This document shows, one piece after another, positions 1-11,769 of a DNA stretch of 64,000 nucleotides (its first letter is position 1; the number at the start of each line of letters is the position of its first letter). The translations under genes were made by a program, and so were the position numbers. The notes beneath the pieces were generated by a model. It had not been told where the DNA came from, did not search any database, and worked only from the letters and a program-made list of their open reading frames with translations. Source of the stretch: Gleimia europaea (GTDB taxonomy: Bacteria > Actinomycetota > Actinomycetes > Actinomycetales > Actinomycetaceae); contig PNHW01000001.1 in the NCBI GenBank assembly GCA_002871995.1, positions 769,517 to 833,516 on the forward strand, in the 5' to 3' direction.

Positions 1-2031
1 AACTTCTTCCCACTTGCCTAAGAACGGCAGGCCTACACGGTAGCCCTCGTGAGGGTTACCAGCGAAGTTGGAGATGCATACCAAAATGTCGGTGTCGCCT
101 GCCTCGTCCTTGCCCTTGCGGATGAAGGAGATGACGTTGTGGTCGGCGTCGCCAGCTTCAATCCACTCGTATCCCGTGTAGTTGTCATCCCACAGGGCAG
201 GGGAGTTCTTGTAGATGTTGTTCAAGCTGGCAACAAGGCGGTTTACGCCACGGTGGCCGGGGTCATCCATGAGCCACCAGTCAAGCGAGTACGCCTCGGA
301 CCATTCGGATTCTTGACCGAAGTCTTGGCCCATGAACAGTAGCTGCTTGCCCGGGTGTGACCACTGGTAGGCCAGTAGCGAGCGCAGGCCGGCGAGGCGG
401 CGCCACTTGTCGCCGGGCATCTTCGAAATGAGGGAGCCTTTGCCGTGCACAACTTCGTCGTGTGAGAGCGGCAGGACGTAGTTCTCAGAGAACGCGTATA
501 CGAGGGAGAACGTGAGCTCACCGTGGTGCCAGCGTCGGTTTACCGGGTCTTCCTGCATGTAGCGCAGGGTGTCGTTCATCCAGCCCATGTTCCATTTGAG
601 GCCAAAGCCCAGGCCGCCACCGGAGGTGGGGGCGGTAACGCCGGGCCATGCCGTGGATTCTTCGGCGACCATAACAATGCCGGGGTTGCGCCGGTAGGCG
701 GTGGCGTTGGCTTCTTGAATGAACTCGATGGCTTCGAGGTGCTCGCGGCCACCGTACTGGTTGGGACGCCATTCGCCGTCGTTTCGCGAGTAATCGAGGT
801 AGAGCATGGACGCCACGGCATCGACGCGCAGGCCGTCGATGTGGAACTCTTCGAGCCAGTACAAGGCGTTGGCCACTAGGAAGTTGCGCACCTCGCGGCG
901 TCCAAAGTTAAACACAAGCGTGCCCCAGTCTGGATGTTCGCCGCGCATTGGGTCCGGGTCCTCGTACAGGGCGGTGCCGTCAAACCTGGCAAGTGCCCAG
1001 CTGTCCTTGGGGAAGTGGGCGGGCACCCAGTCGAGGATGACGCCGATGCCGGCTTGGTGTAGCTTGTCGACGAGGTAGCGGAAGTCATCTGGCGTGCCAA
1101 ACCGAGAGGTCGGCGCGTAGTAGGACGTCACCTGGTAGCCCCATGAACCACCGAATGGGTGTTCTGCGACGGGCATGAACTCAACGTGCGTGTATCCCAT
1201 GCGCTTGAGGTAGGGGACCAGCTCGTCGGCCAGGGTGCGGTATCCCAGTCCTTGGCGCCATGATCCAATGTGCACCTCGTAGACGGACATGGGGCTGGTG
1301 TGCGGGTCTTTGGCGGCCCTAGCCTCCATCCACTCGTGGTCGGACCACTCGTGGAACTTGTCGGTAACAACAGAGGCGGTTGCGGGAGGAATCTCGGTGG
1401 CGCGAGCCATGGGATCCGCTTTTTGCATCCAGTTGCCGTCCGGCCCGCAGATTTCGAACTTGTAGCGGGCACCAACCTCAACGCCCGGAACGAACAGCTC
1501 CCACACACCCGAGGCACCCAGAGTGCGCATGGCGCTACCGGTGCCGTCCCAGTAGTTGAAGTCACCAACTACACGGACCGCGCGAGCGTTGGGAGCCCAG
1601 ACGGTGAACGACACTCCGTGTACTTCACCCAGTTCGCTATCGAAGGTGCGAACGTGTGCGCCCAGGGCTTCCCAGAGGTTCTCGTGGCGCCCTTCTCCGA
1701 TGAGATAGAGGTCCATTTCGCCGATGGTGGGCAAGAAGCGGTAGGGGTCGTCCGAGTCAACGATTTGATCCCCGTAGGTGACGCGCAGGCGGTAGTCGGG
1801 AACGGTTTCGTAGGGCAGAACTGCTGTCCAGATGCCGTCTTGCTCGTGGGTGGCTTTATACTCACCGGTTTTGGTGACAATGGTGACGGAATCTGCCAGG
1901 TGCCTGACCGTGCGGATGGTTACCGCACCGTCGTGGATGTGGCCACCGAGCACCGAGTGAGGTGAATGATGGGTTGCGTTAGCAACAGCTGAAAGGGTTG
2001 CTGAATCTACGGGGTATGGTGTCGCGTTCAT
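1..2031 (-). CDS. glgB: 1,4-alpha-glucan branching enzyme GlgB (C-terminus beyond the window)
   Basis: GlgB cuts alpha-1,4-glucan and re-joins the piece through an alpha-1,6 bond, here acting on polymer made by GlgE. The frame stays open from ATG 2031 to the left edge (677 codons), so the C-terminal beta domain is cut off. An N-terminal carbohydrate-binding module precedes the GH13 barrel. Visible catalytic motifs are [10 protein letters not shown] with the nucleophile Asp near residue 404, VAEEST with the acid/base Glu near 455, and [12 protein letters not shown] near 524. GGAAGA lies about 8 nt before the start. It is the last visible gene of the glgX-trpS-glgE-treS-mak-glgB run, 51 bp after mak. 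The identification is firm. Confidence 0.95.
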   Translation of the reverse strand, partial: MNATPYPVDSATLSAVANATHHSPHSVLGGHIHDGAVTIRTVRHLADSVTIVTKTGEYKATHEQDGIWTAVLPYETVPDYRLRVTYGDQIVDSDDPYRFLPTIGEMDLYLIGEGRHENLWEALGAHVRTFDSELGEVHGVSFTVWAPNARAVRVVGDFNYWDGTGSAMRTLGASGVWELFVPGVEVGARYKFEICGPDGNWMQKADPMARATEIPPATASVVTDKFHEWSDHEWMEARAAKDPHTSPMSVYEVHIGSWRQGLGYRTLADELVPYLKRMGYTHVEFMPVAEHPFGGSWGYQVTSYYAPTSRFGTPDDFRYLVDKLHQAGIGVILDWVPAHFPKDSWALARFDGTALYEDPDPMRGEHPDWGTLVFNFGRREVRNFLVANALYWLEEFHIDGLRVDAVASMLYLDYSRNDGEWRPNQYGGREHLEAIEFIQEANATAYRRNPGIVMVAEESTAWPGVTAPTSGGGLGFGLKWNMGWMNDTLRYMQEDPVNRRWHHGELTFSLVYAFSENYVLPLSHDEVVHGKGSLISKMPGDKWRRLAGLRSLLAYQWSHPGKQLLFMGQDFGQESEWSEAYSLDWWLMDDPGHRGVNRLVASLNNIYKNSPALWDDNYTGYEWIEAGDADHNVISFIRKGKDEAGDTDILVCISNFAGNPHEGYRVGLPFLGKWEEV

Positions 2032-2082
2032 AGTTGCAATTCTTCCATGTATGAGCCCAGTTTTTGCGCTTATGAGAGTGTC

Positions 2083-3411
2083 TTATTTTGCAAGTCGAGT
2101 AAGCGCGTTTTCTGGAATCCAGATCCAGTCGGGCCGCATCCGGTATTCGTAGACGGCTTCGTAGGCCGCTTTTTCGATTTCGAGAACGGCGCTGAGCTCG
2201 CTCTCAGTTTTGCCAAGGCCTCCGCCACCGGTGTAGCCGTCGATGAAGGCTTCGCGCGCTGCATGTAGCCAGGCCTGGTTTGCGCCTCCCTTGGCAGCGG
2301 CGTAGTCAAAAGACCTGAGCATGCCGGCAACGTCGCGCAGTGCGAAGTCAGGTTCGCGGCGTTCTTCCAGTGGACGTAGTGGTTCGCCTTCGAAATCAAG
2401 GATTACCCACCCGTCCTCACCCAGGAGGGTTTGGCCTAGGTGGTAATCGCCGTGAATGCGAATCATGGGCGGCAAATTTTCGATATTCCCGATGCCTTCG
2501 ATTTTGGCTTCGAGGGGTTCGATGAGGTCACTTTCGCGGAGCCTAGGAACTTCAGCTGCGGCCGCAGCGAGGTTGACACGCAGGCGGTCCTTGAGCTGCT
2601 CAGCTTGTGCGGGTGCAGACTCGCCGAAGGCTTTTGCCATGTGTTCGTGTAGGCCCGCGGTTACAGTCCCGAGGTCGCGGGCAAGCGGTGCGGGATCCTC
2701 GTTCTTACCTGCGATTTCAACGAAGAGTTCAAAGCCATCGCGGCCGTTGTTAACCAGTGATCCGGCAAAGCCAAGTACCACGTTGCCACGCAGCCCTTCC
2801 AGCTGGAACTCTTCTTCCAAGTAGGCGATGGGCTTTGGCACATGCGTCCAACCCAGTTTTGCAAGCTCTAGGGTCACTTCCACTTCGGGGTGTAGACCGG
2901 GGTGAAGTACGCGAAGCAGTTTCAACACGCAGGCAAATGGGCCACCAAAGCGCACGGAGGTGTTGGATTGCTCTCCGGTAAGCACAAACGCCCTCGACGC
3001 TTCTGCAAGTAGGCTCGCTAGTGCTTCATCACCTCGCTGCGGCTCGATGGGGCTGAGCGTGCCGTTTTCGTGAGCTTTGCGTAGCCATGCCCTAAGGAAT
3101 GCGGGGGAGTACGCTCCGTCGATCAGGTAAGCGCCCTGAAGTTCGGTAATAAGGCCGAAGTCGGGTTTGGTCTCGGTGTATGCAAGCGGTATGGAAATGA
3201 AGGTTTCGCCCACTTGAATGATGGAGATCCAGACCGGCTCGAGCGCGTCCTCGCTTTCACCGCAGGCTGGGTCAGCTGAGTAGCTTGAGAGGTCAACGTT
3301 GGCAACCAGGCGAACCGATTCGCCGGTGCTTCCGGGGAACCAGCGTTGTTTGTACAGCCAGGTGTCGATTTGGTCTAGTAGGTTTACGTCTGCTGGCCAT
3401 GAAGCGCCCAT
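2083..3411 (-). CDS. mak: maltokinase Mak (Pep2)
   Basis: ATP-dependent kinase that makes maltose 1-phosphate, the donor used by GlgE. The 442-residue length is normal for the family. The N-terminus carries the maltokinase cap sequence (WLYKQRWFPG). The kinase core shows HGDYHLGQ near residue 321 and the metal-binding DFEGEP near 338, as in aminoglycoside-kinase-like enzymes. The ATG lies 2 nt after the treS stop, and the end of treS (GAGGAG) serves as its ribosome binding site, so the two are almost certainly translationally coupled. Here mak is a separate gene; in some actinobacteria it is fused to treS. Confidence 0.93.
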   Translation of the reverse strand: MGASWPADVNLLDQIDTWLYKQRWFPGSTGESVRLVANVDLSSYSADPACGESEDALEPVWISIIQVGETFISIPLAYTETKPDFGLITELQGAYLIDGAYSPAFLRAWLRKAHENGTLSPIEPQRGDEALASLLAEASRAFVLTGEQSNTSVRFGGPFACVLKLLRVLHPGLHPEVEVTLELAKLGWTHVPKPIAYLEEEFQLEGLRGNVVLGFAGSLVNNGRDGFELFVEIAGKNEDPAPLARDLGTVTAGLHEHMAKAFGESAPAQAEQLKDRLRVNLAAAAAEVPRLRESDLIEPLEAKIEGIGNIENLPPMIRIHGDYHLGQTLLGEDGWVILDFEGEPLRPLEERREPDFALRDVAGMLRSFDYAAAKGGANQAWLHAAREAFIDGYTGGGGLGKTESELSAVLEIEKAAYEAVYEYRMRPDWIWIPENALTRLAK

Positions 3412-3413
3412 GG

Positions 3414-5198
3414 TTACTCCTCTTCGTCTTCTTCGTTTAGGAATGTGGCTTCGAGCCAGTAGAAGCCGTGGCGTCCAAGCGTGATGTCGATAGTTTCGTC
3501 TTCGCGAACGTCAGGGAATCGATTGCCAGAGGCGGTGTCATACAGGTGCCAGCCGCCCATGCCGGGTAGCTGGATGGTGGCTGAGCGAGAAGTGGTAGAC
3601 AGGTTGTTTACGCACAGCACGGTTTGACGTTCGTCGCGACGCAGATAGGCGAGGACGGCATCGTCTGACGTGGACAGTAGCGTGAGCGATCCGATGCCGA
3701 ACACGGGGTAGCGTTTGCGTACTTCCAACATGCCGCGTAGCCAGTTGAGCATTGAGGTGGGCCGGGATCGGTGTTCTGCCACGTTGACAGCGGCCGGTGC
3801 GTACGGTCCGTCTTCGATTAGGGGCAGGTAGAACGTCTCGGGGTCGCCCTTAGAGAAGCCAGCGCCGGGAGTTGAATCCCACTGCATGGGTGTGCGCACC
3901 CCATCGCGGTCTTTGAGCCAAATGTTGTCTCCCATTCCGATCTCGTCACCGTAGTAGAGGAACGGGGATCCGGGGAATGAAAGGAGCATGGCATGCGCCA
4001 GTTCAACTTCGCGTCTGGAGCCGCGCAATAGTGGGGCGAGGCGGCGTCGGATACCCACGTTGGCCCGCATGCGCGGTTCGGGTGCGTACCAGCCGTACAT
4101 GGCTTGGCGCTCCTCGTCGGTGACCATTTCGAGGGTGAGTTCGTCATGATTACGCAAGAAAGTACCCCACTGTCCGCCCTTGGGAAGGGGCGGGGTTGCG
4201 GCAAAAGCTTCGCGCACTCCCTTGGAGGTTTCTTCGCGTAGCGCTGCGAAGATCTTGGGCATGATTGGGAAGTGGAAGCATACGTGGCATTCGGGCCTGG
4301 AATCGGATCCGAAGTATGCAACCACTTCGTGTGGGGGCTGGTTTGCTTCTGCAATCAGAAGGGTGCCGGGGTATTCCTCGTCGACCATGTCGCGTAGTTC
4401 GGCAATGAAGTCGTGGGTGCGCGGCAGGTTCTCGCAGTTGGTGCCGTCTTCCTCGTAGAGGTAGGGGATGGCGTCTAGGCGGAATCCATCCACGCCCGTG
4501 TCAGCCCAAAAGCGGATTGTGTTCTTGATAGCTTCACGCACGGCCGGGTTCTCGAAGTTGAGGTCGGGCTGATGGCTGAAGAAGCGGTGCCAGAAATACT
4601 GGCCGCGAACTTCGTCGTAAGTCCAGTTGGAATCTTCGGTGTCGATGAAGATGATGCGCGCGTCCAGGTACTCGGCGGGGCGGTCTCGCCATACGTAGAA
4701 GTCTCCGTACGGACCGGCTGGATCCTGTCGCGATGCTTGGAACCAGGGATGGGCACAGGAAGTGTGGTTCATGACCATGTCGATTACCACGCGGATGCGG
4801 CGCTTGTGAGCCTCCTCCATAAGCGTGCGGAAGTCATCCATCGTGCCGTAGCGAGGATCCACGTTGGTGTAATCCGAGATATCGTATCCGCCGTCGCCCA
4901 TGGGGGACGGGTAGAACGGGGGAATCCAGATCGCGTCGATGCCCAGCCACGCCAGATAATCGAGCTTTTCCGTGAGACCCTTGAAGTCGCCCGTTCCGTC
5001 GTTGTTGGAGTCAAAGAATGAGTGGGTGAGCACTTCGTAAAACACGGCGGTGCGGTACCACTGCGGATCTTCGGCTGGCGTAGGCAACGTGGCTACCACG
5101 CGTTCTTCGGGAACTTCGCGGGTGGTGGCATCGTCGCCACCCCGAGGAATCAAGGGGATAGCACCGGTTGGGGCACTGTCTCGCGGCGATAGGGTCAT
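3414..5198 (-). CDS. treS: trehalose synthase / maltose alpha-D-glucosyltransferase TreS
   Basis: GH13 enzyme that interconverts trehalose and maltose and so feeds the GlgE pathway. Its 594 residues open with a roughly 40-residue low-complexity stretch, then the barrel (WYRTAVFYEVLTHSFFDS). Motifs are DGFRLDAIPYLYEE (nucleophile Asp near 240), LLIAEAN (Glu near 283) and RNHDELT (Asp near 351). A C-terminal beta domain follows, and the protein ends in an acidic EDEEE tail. AAGGAC is 5 nt before the ATG. It sits between glgE and mak, which is the expected partner set. Confidence 0.95.
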   Translation of the reverse strand: MTLSPRDSAPTGAIPLIPRGGDDATTREVPEERVVATLPTPAEDPQWYRTAVFYEVLTHSFFDSNNDGTGDFKGLTEKLDYLAWLGIDAIWIPPFYPSPMGDGGYDISDYTNVDPRYGTMDDFRTLMEEAHKRRIRVVIDMVMNHTSCAHPWFQASRQDPAGPYGDFYVWRDRPAEYLDARIIFIDTEDSNWTYDEVRGQYFWHRFFSHQPDLNFENPAVREAIKNTIRFWADTGVDGFRLDAIPYLYEEDGTNCENLPRTHDFIAELRDMVDEEYPGTLLIAEANQPPHEVVAYFGSDSRPECHVCFHFPIMPKIFAALREETSKGVREAFAATPPLPKGGQWGTFLRNHDELTLEMVTDEERQAMYGWYAPEPRMRANVGIRRRLAPLLRGSRREVELAHAMLLSFPGSPFLYYGDEIGMGDNIWLKDRDGVRTPMQWDSTPGAGFSKGDPETFYLPLIEDGPYAPAAVNVAEHRSRPTSMLNWLRGMLEVRKRYPVFGIGSLTLLSTSDDAVLAYLRRDERQTVLCVNNLSTTSRSATIQLPGMGGWHLYDTASGNRFPDVREDETIDITLGRHGFYWLEATFLNEEDEEE

Positions 5199-5226
5199 GG
5201 TTGTCCTTAAGAAGTCTTTATGCGAC

Positions 5227-5250
5227 GGGGGCGCGGAACGCCGCGCCCCC
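5227..5250. other. perfect 10-bp GC-rich hairpin between glgE and treS
   Basis: GGGGGCGCGG and CCGCGCCCCC pair across the 4-nt loop AACG in the 59-bp gap between glgE (upstream) and treS. There is no T-tract on the transcript side, so it is not a canonical terminator. It may stabilise or partly stop the transcript between the two genes. Confidence 0.6.
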
Positions 5251-5257
5251 GCGGTGT

Positions 5258-7351
5258 TTAGTTGCTCGCAGGGCGCACTGCGAGGACGTGTGCGGTACGG
5301 ATTGATGGCTCAAGGCGAACGTAGTTGTGCTCGCCCCACTGGTATTCAACGCCATCGAGCTCGTCTACAACGTTCAGCACGGGACCGTTCGGCCCGTAGT
5401 TGATAGTGGCACCGAGTTTTGACAGGTCGATGTCGACAGAACCTTCAACCGCGTTGTGCGGATCGAGGTTTACAACAACGATGACGGTGTCTTCTTCACC
5501 GTTGGGGCTGAACTTTGCGGGCACGTGCTTTGAGAAGCACAGCAGCCGGTCATCCGAGGTCTCATGCACCTGGATGCGGTGCAACTGCTGGAGGGCCGGG
5601 TGGCGGCCTCGTGCGGTGTTTAGCAAAGTGAGTAGGTTTTCGATGCCGTACTTGTTTGCATCTTCCCAGTCGCGGGGGCGGTATTCGTACTTCTCGTTGT
5701 CGATTTGCTCTTCAAACCCGGGCCGCTGCACGTTCTCTACGAACTCGTATCCGGAGTAGATGCCCCACGAGGGGGATGCTGTGGCTGCAAGAATTGCGCG
5801 TAGGGCGAAGATTGCGGCGCCTCCGGTGGTCATCTGCGGGGTGAGAATGTCGTGCGTGGTGGGCCAGAAGTTCGGGCGCATCACGTGGGCGGTGTCCTTG
5901 GAAACCTCTTCAAAGTATTCCAGCAACTCCTTCTTGGTGGTTCTCCAAGTGAAGTATGTGTAGGACTGGTGGTAGCCGAGGGCTCCAAGCGTGCGCATCA
6001 TGGCAGGCCGCGTGAAGGCTTCGGCAAGGAAGATCACCTCGGGGTGCTTTTCGTTAAATTCGGCTAGGAAACGTTGCCAGAAGCTCAGTGGCTTGGTGTG
6101 GGGGTTGTCTACGCGGAACAGGGTTACTCCGTGGTCGATCCACTTTTGAACAACGTCGCGAACCGCCCGGTAGATACCTTCTGGATCGTTGTCGAAGTTC
6201 AGTGGGTAAATGTCCTGGTACTTCTTGGGCGGGTTTTCCGCGTAGGCAATAGAGCCATCTGCACGTTCGCTAAACCATTCGGGGTGTTCCTTAACCCACG
6301 GGTGGTCGGGCGAGCATTGCAGAGCAAGGTCAAGCGCTACCTCCATGCCGTGTTCGCGCGCTTTGGAAACAAATTTGTCGAAGTCTTCAAACGTGCCAAG
6401 GTCGGGATGGATGGCATCATGTCCGCCTTCTGGAGCGCCAATTCCGTATGGCGATCCCGGGTCCATCGGACCGGCTTCGAGGGTGTTGTTGCGTCCCTTC
6501 CTAAAGGTGGTGCCGATGGGGTGGATAGGGGTCAGGTAGATTACGCTGAAGCCCATGTTCGCAATGCGGGGAATCTGCTGGGCTGCTCCTGCTAGCGTGC
6601 CGGACACCCAGTCGCCATTCTCGTCGCGGTGTGCGCCGTAGGAGCGAGGGAAGATCTCATACCAGGAGGAAAACAGCGCGGCCTTGCGGTCTACCTTCAG
6701 CGGGTAGGTGCGTGTGCGCGTCCACAGCTCCCGCAGTGGGAAGTGGCGGAACACGTTACGCACTCTCGACGATAGGCCTGCGGATAGCCGCGTTTGGGGC
6801 GAGGCGCTTTCGTCGCGTAGTAATTTGGCCGCCTCTAATAGCACTGCCTTGCCGGCCTTGTCCGGTCCTTTTTGTTTGCGGCTACCCTTGGGGCGGGGGC
6901 GTCCATCGGCGGCGCGTTCCATAAGGCGGGCGCCTTCTTCAAGCATGAGCTCAACGTCCGTGTCGGCCGCTACTTTGATAGCGGCGTCATGTGCCCAGGA
7001 GGTGTATGGGTCGGACCAGGTGTCGATGCGGAACTGCCACGCGCCGGGGCGGTCAGGCATGAGCCACGCCTCATAGCGGTCAAGGCCCGGAGCGATGTCA
7101 TGCATGTAGGCACGCATGTGCTCGTTGCCTTCCGGGTCTATCAGAACGGCTTCTACACCGAGCGCGTCGTGTCCTTCACGGAACACGGTTGCGCGCACGG
7201 GGAAGGATTCACCTTCCGTTGCTTTTGCCGGCCAAAGTCCCTGTTCGATTACCGGGAACACCTCGGTTGCAGGGATGCGCGTTATCCGCGCTCGAGGGGG
7301 AACTGGATTCTTCATGGTCGAAGTGGTGTTCTTCGCTTTGGCTACTGACAT
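5258..7351 (-). CDS. glgE: alpha-1,4-glucan:maltose-1-phosphate maltosyltransferase GlgE
   Basis: Transfers maltosyl units from maltose 1-phosphate to the non-reducing ends of alpha-glucan. The 697-residue length is typical. An N-terminal beta-sandwich domain (IPATEVFPVIEQGLWPAKAT) is followed by the GH13_3 barrel. LFRVDNPHTKP carries the nucleophile Asp near 413 and FLAEAFTRP the Glu near 441; both are GlgE-specific forms. The start has AAGGAG 8 nt upstream. trpS ends 42 bp upstream and treS starts 59 bp downstream. The set glgE-treS-mak-glgB makes the full trehalose-to-glucan route in one unit. Confidence 0.96.
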   Translation of the reverse strand: MSVAKAKNTTSTMKNPVPPRARITRIPATEVFPVIEQGLWPAKATEGESFPVRATVFREGHDALGVEAVLIDPEGNEHMRAYMHDIAPGLDRYEAWLMPDRPGAWQFRIDTWSDPYTSWAHDAAIKVAADTDVELMLEEGARLMERAADGRPRPKGSRKQKGPDKAGKAVLLEAAKLLRDESASPQTRLSAGLSSRVRNVFRHFPLRELWTRTRTYPLKVDRKAALFSSWYEIFPRSYGAHRDENGDWVSGTLAGAAQQIPRIANMGFSVIYLTPIHPIGTTFRKGRNNTLEAGPMDPGSPYGIGAPEGGHDAIHPDLGTFEDFDKFVSKAREHGMEVALDLALQCSPDHPWVKEHPEWFSERADGSIAYAENPPKKYQDIYPLNFDNDPEGIYRAVRDVVQKWIDHGVTLFRVDNPHTKPLSFWQRFLAEFNEKHPEVIFLAEAFTRPAMMRTLGALGYHQSYTYFTWRTTKKELLEYFEEVSKDTAHVMRPNFWPTTHDILTPQMTTGGAAIFALRAILAATASPSWGIYSGYEFVENVQRPGFEEQIDNEKYEYRPRDWEDANKYGIENLLTLLNTARGRHPALQQLHRIQVHETSDDRLLCFSKHVPAKFSPNGEEDTVIVVVNLDPHNAVEGSVDIDLSKLGATINYGPNGPVLNVVDELDGVEYQWGEHNYVRLEPSIRTAHVLAVRPASN

Positions 7352-7393
7352 CGGTCCGGCTCCTTAGACTCGTCGAAGGCTTTGTGAATTGTT

Positions 7394-8509
7394 TTAGTAG
7401 TACTTCATATTCATAGCGGTTAGGACGTCACTTAGTGTCTCGTTTGCAACTTCGTTTGCACGTTCGTTGCCTTTTCGCAGGACTTCAAGCAGGTAGTCCT
7501 CGTTTTCAGAAAGCTCAGCGCGACGCGCCCTGATGGGGGCGAGCATGGTATTGAGGTCTTCGGTTACGCGGGCCTTGAGGGCGCCACCACCGCCGTCTCC
7601 GATCTGATCGGCAATGGCTTCGGGACTTTCCCCGCAGGCCATGGATGCCATCAGCAGAAGGTTGGAAACTTCGGGCCGGTTTTCCGGGTCATAGGTGATG
7701 ACACGATCGGCGTCCGTTTTCGCCTTCTTGAGACGTTTTGCGGTTTCGTCGGCACTCATTCGCAGCTCAATGGTGTTGCCGCGAGACTTGGACATCTTTT
7801 CGCCGTCGAGACCGAGGACGTGCGAAGCATTGGACAGTAGAGCTTCGGGACGCCTAAAGACAGGCTTGTTCTTGTCTGCGCGGCCGTAGCGACGGTCAAA
7901 GCGGTTCGCAATGACACGCGCTTGTTCGAGGTGCGGCAACTGGTCTTGCCCAACGGGAACGATGTTTGCGCGGCAGAAGAGAATGTCGGCTGCCTGGTGA
8001 ACCGGGTAGGTGAGGAGGAGCCCCGACATTGCTCGTCCGCCGGTGGCGTCAAGCTCAGCTTTGACAGTGGGGTTGCGGTGTAGTTCGGACTCGGTTACCA
8101 AAGACAGGAATGGGAGCATCAGCTGGTTCAGGGCAGGTACAGCGGAGTGCGTGAAGATAGTTGCGCGCTCGGGGTCCATTCCAGCTGCAATGTAGTCGGT
8201 AAGTAACGACAGCACGCGTTCGCGTAGCGGGCCAACGCCGTCGCGGTCGGTAATCACCTGGTAGTCAGCAATTAGCTGCCAGGTTTCAATACCGCGCTGC
8301 TGCTGCTCAATGCGGTTCTTAATGGTCCCAAAGTAGTGGCCGAGGTGCAGGTGGCCGGTTGGACGGTCACCGGTTAGCATGCGGAATCGGCTTGGGTCCT
8401 TGTCGATCTCTTTGTTGAGTTCGGCGGAACGCTCCACAGCGCGGGCCAAAGACGCGGAATCTGTACTCTTACTTAAGGTTTCTTCAGCTTTGTTGCTCAC
8501 GCGCCTCAT
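7394..8509 (-). CDS. trpS: tryptophan--tRNA ligase TrpS
   Basis: Class I aminoacyl-tRNA synthetase that charges tRNA-Trp. The HIGH-like motif HLGHYFG is near residue 56 and KMSKS near 238, with the family's GDRPTGHLHLGHY context. At 371 residues it carries an extra N-terminal helix of about 35 residues relative to the shortest TrpS proteins. The first ATG (8509) is 10 bp after the glgX stop; a GTG at 8500 (SNKAEE...) is an alternative start. Oddly for a translation gene, it lies inside the alpha-glucan gene run, between glgX and glgE. Confidence 0.95.
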   Translation of the reverse strand: MRRVSNKAEETLSKSTDSASLARAVERSAELNKEIDKDPSRFRMLTGDRPTGHLHLGHYFGTIKNRIEQQQRGIETWQLIADYQVITDRDGVGPLRERVLSLLTDYIAAGMDPERATIFTHSAVPALNQLMLPFLSLVTESELHRNPTVKAELDATGGRAMSGLLLTYPVHQAADILFCRANIVPVGQDQLPHLEQARVIANRFDRRYGRADKNKPVFRRPEALLSNASHVLGLDGEKMSKSRGNTIELRMSADETAKRLKKAKTDADRVITYDPENRPEVSNLLLMASMACGESPEAIADQIGDGGGGALKARVTEDLNTMLAPIRARRAELSENEDYLLEVLRKGNERANEVANETLSDVLTAMNMKYY

Positions 8510-8518
8510 CCTATCGCA

Positions 8519-10798
<2,280 letters not shown>

Positions 10799-10980
10799 TG
10801 TGATCCAACGTCTCCTTGTGAGTGGCTCTTAGCTTAGTTGCCACCTATTTCATATACCGCAAAGATGATACCCGCTCGCGGATAAACCTGCTCTTTCGTA
10901 GTGTTTGCACGCCCTTAAGGTTGGTCACAAGTGCATTTTGGATACGGCAACGTAGGGAAAATTGTGGCACTGTATTGGGT

Positions 10981-11769
10981 ATGAGAGTTTTGGTCAGTAT
11001 TAAGCATGTCCCCGATGTCATGTCTGAGCGCCGAATTGAAAATGGGCGTCTGGTTCGTGGCGAGGACGACACTCTAAATGAGCTTGATGAAAATGCGATC
11101 GAGGCGGCCGTAGCTGCTGTAGAAGAGCTTGGTGGCGAGGTCATTGCTGTGACTATGGGGCCAGAGGATGCCGAGGATTCGGCGATGCTTGCACTGCAAA
11201 AAGGTGCGGATCGCGCGATTGTTGTAACTGATGATCGTTTGGCTGGTTCTGATGCGATTGGTACCGCACAGGTTCTTGCGGCTGTGGCCCGCAAGCTCGC
11301 ACAGGAGGAACCGATTGACCTCTTTATTACGGGTATGGCTAGCTTGGACGGTATGACGTCGATGGTTCCAGCGGCTGTGGCTGCTGGTTTAGGTTGGCCC
11401 TATATTTCGCTTGCGTCTGAGCTTTCTATTGAAGAGGGCGCCGTGCAGGCTGTTCGCCACGCGGATGGTTTCACGGACACGTTGCGCTGTGGTTTGCCTG
11501 CTGTGGTTTCGGTGACGGACCAGGTAAATGAGCCGCGTTTCCCGAATTTCAAGGACATGCGCGCGGCGCGGAAGAAGCCGTTGGACGTGTGGTCGCTTGA
11601 TGATATTGACGATGTAGCTGATCCGGATGCCATGGTGATCGGCAAGCAGGGTGCGGGCACGATGGTGCTGGAGGCTAGTGAACAGTCAGAGCGCGCGGCC
11701 GGCGAGGTTGTGTCTGGCGTAGGTGGCGGCCTAAAGCTGGCTGAGTACATTGAGAAGGTGTTGAAGTAG
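10981..11769 (+). CDS. etfB: electron transfer flavoprotein beta subunit
   Basis: FixA/EtfB family; with EtfA it forms the FAD/AMP-binding heterodimer that passes electrons from acyl-CoA-type dehydrogenases. It begins MRVLVSIKHVPDV, the conserved family start. The open frame extends further upstream, but only this ATG fits the family N-terminus. The central signature region (ITGMASLDGMTSMVPAAVA) and the LPAVVSVTD segment are present. It is 262 residues. Its stop overlaps the etfA GTG by one base (TAGTG), so the subunits are translationally coupled. Confidence 0.93.
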   Translation: MRVLVSIKHVPDVMSERRIENGRLVRGEDDTLNELDENAIEAAVAAVEELGGEVIAVTMGPEDAEDSAMLALQKGADRAIVVTDDRLAGSDAIGTAQVLAAVARKLAQEEPIDLFITGMASLDGMTSMVPAAVAAGLGWPYISLASELSIEEGAVQAVRHADGFTDTLRCGLPAVVSVTDQVNEPRFPNFKDMRAARKKPLDVWSLDDIDDVADPDAMVIGKQGAGTMVLEASEQSERAAGEVVSGVGGGLKLAEYIEKVLK

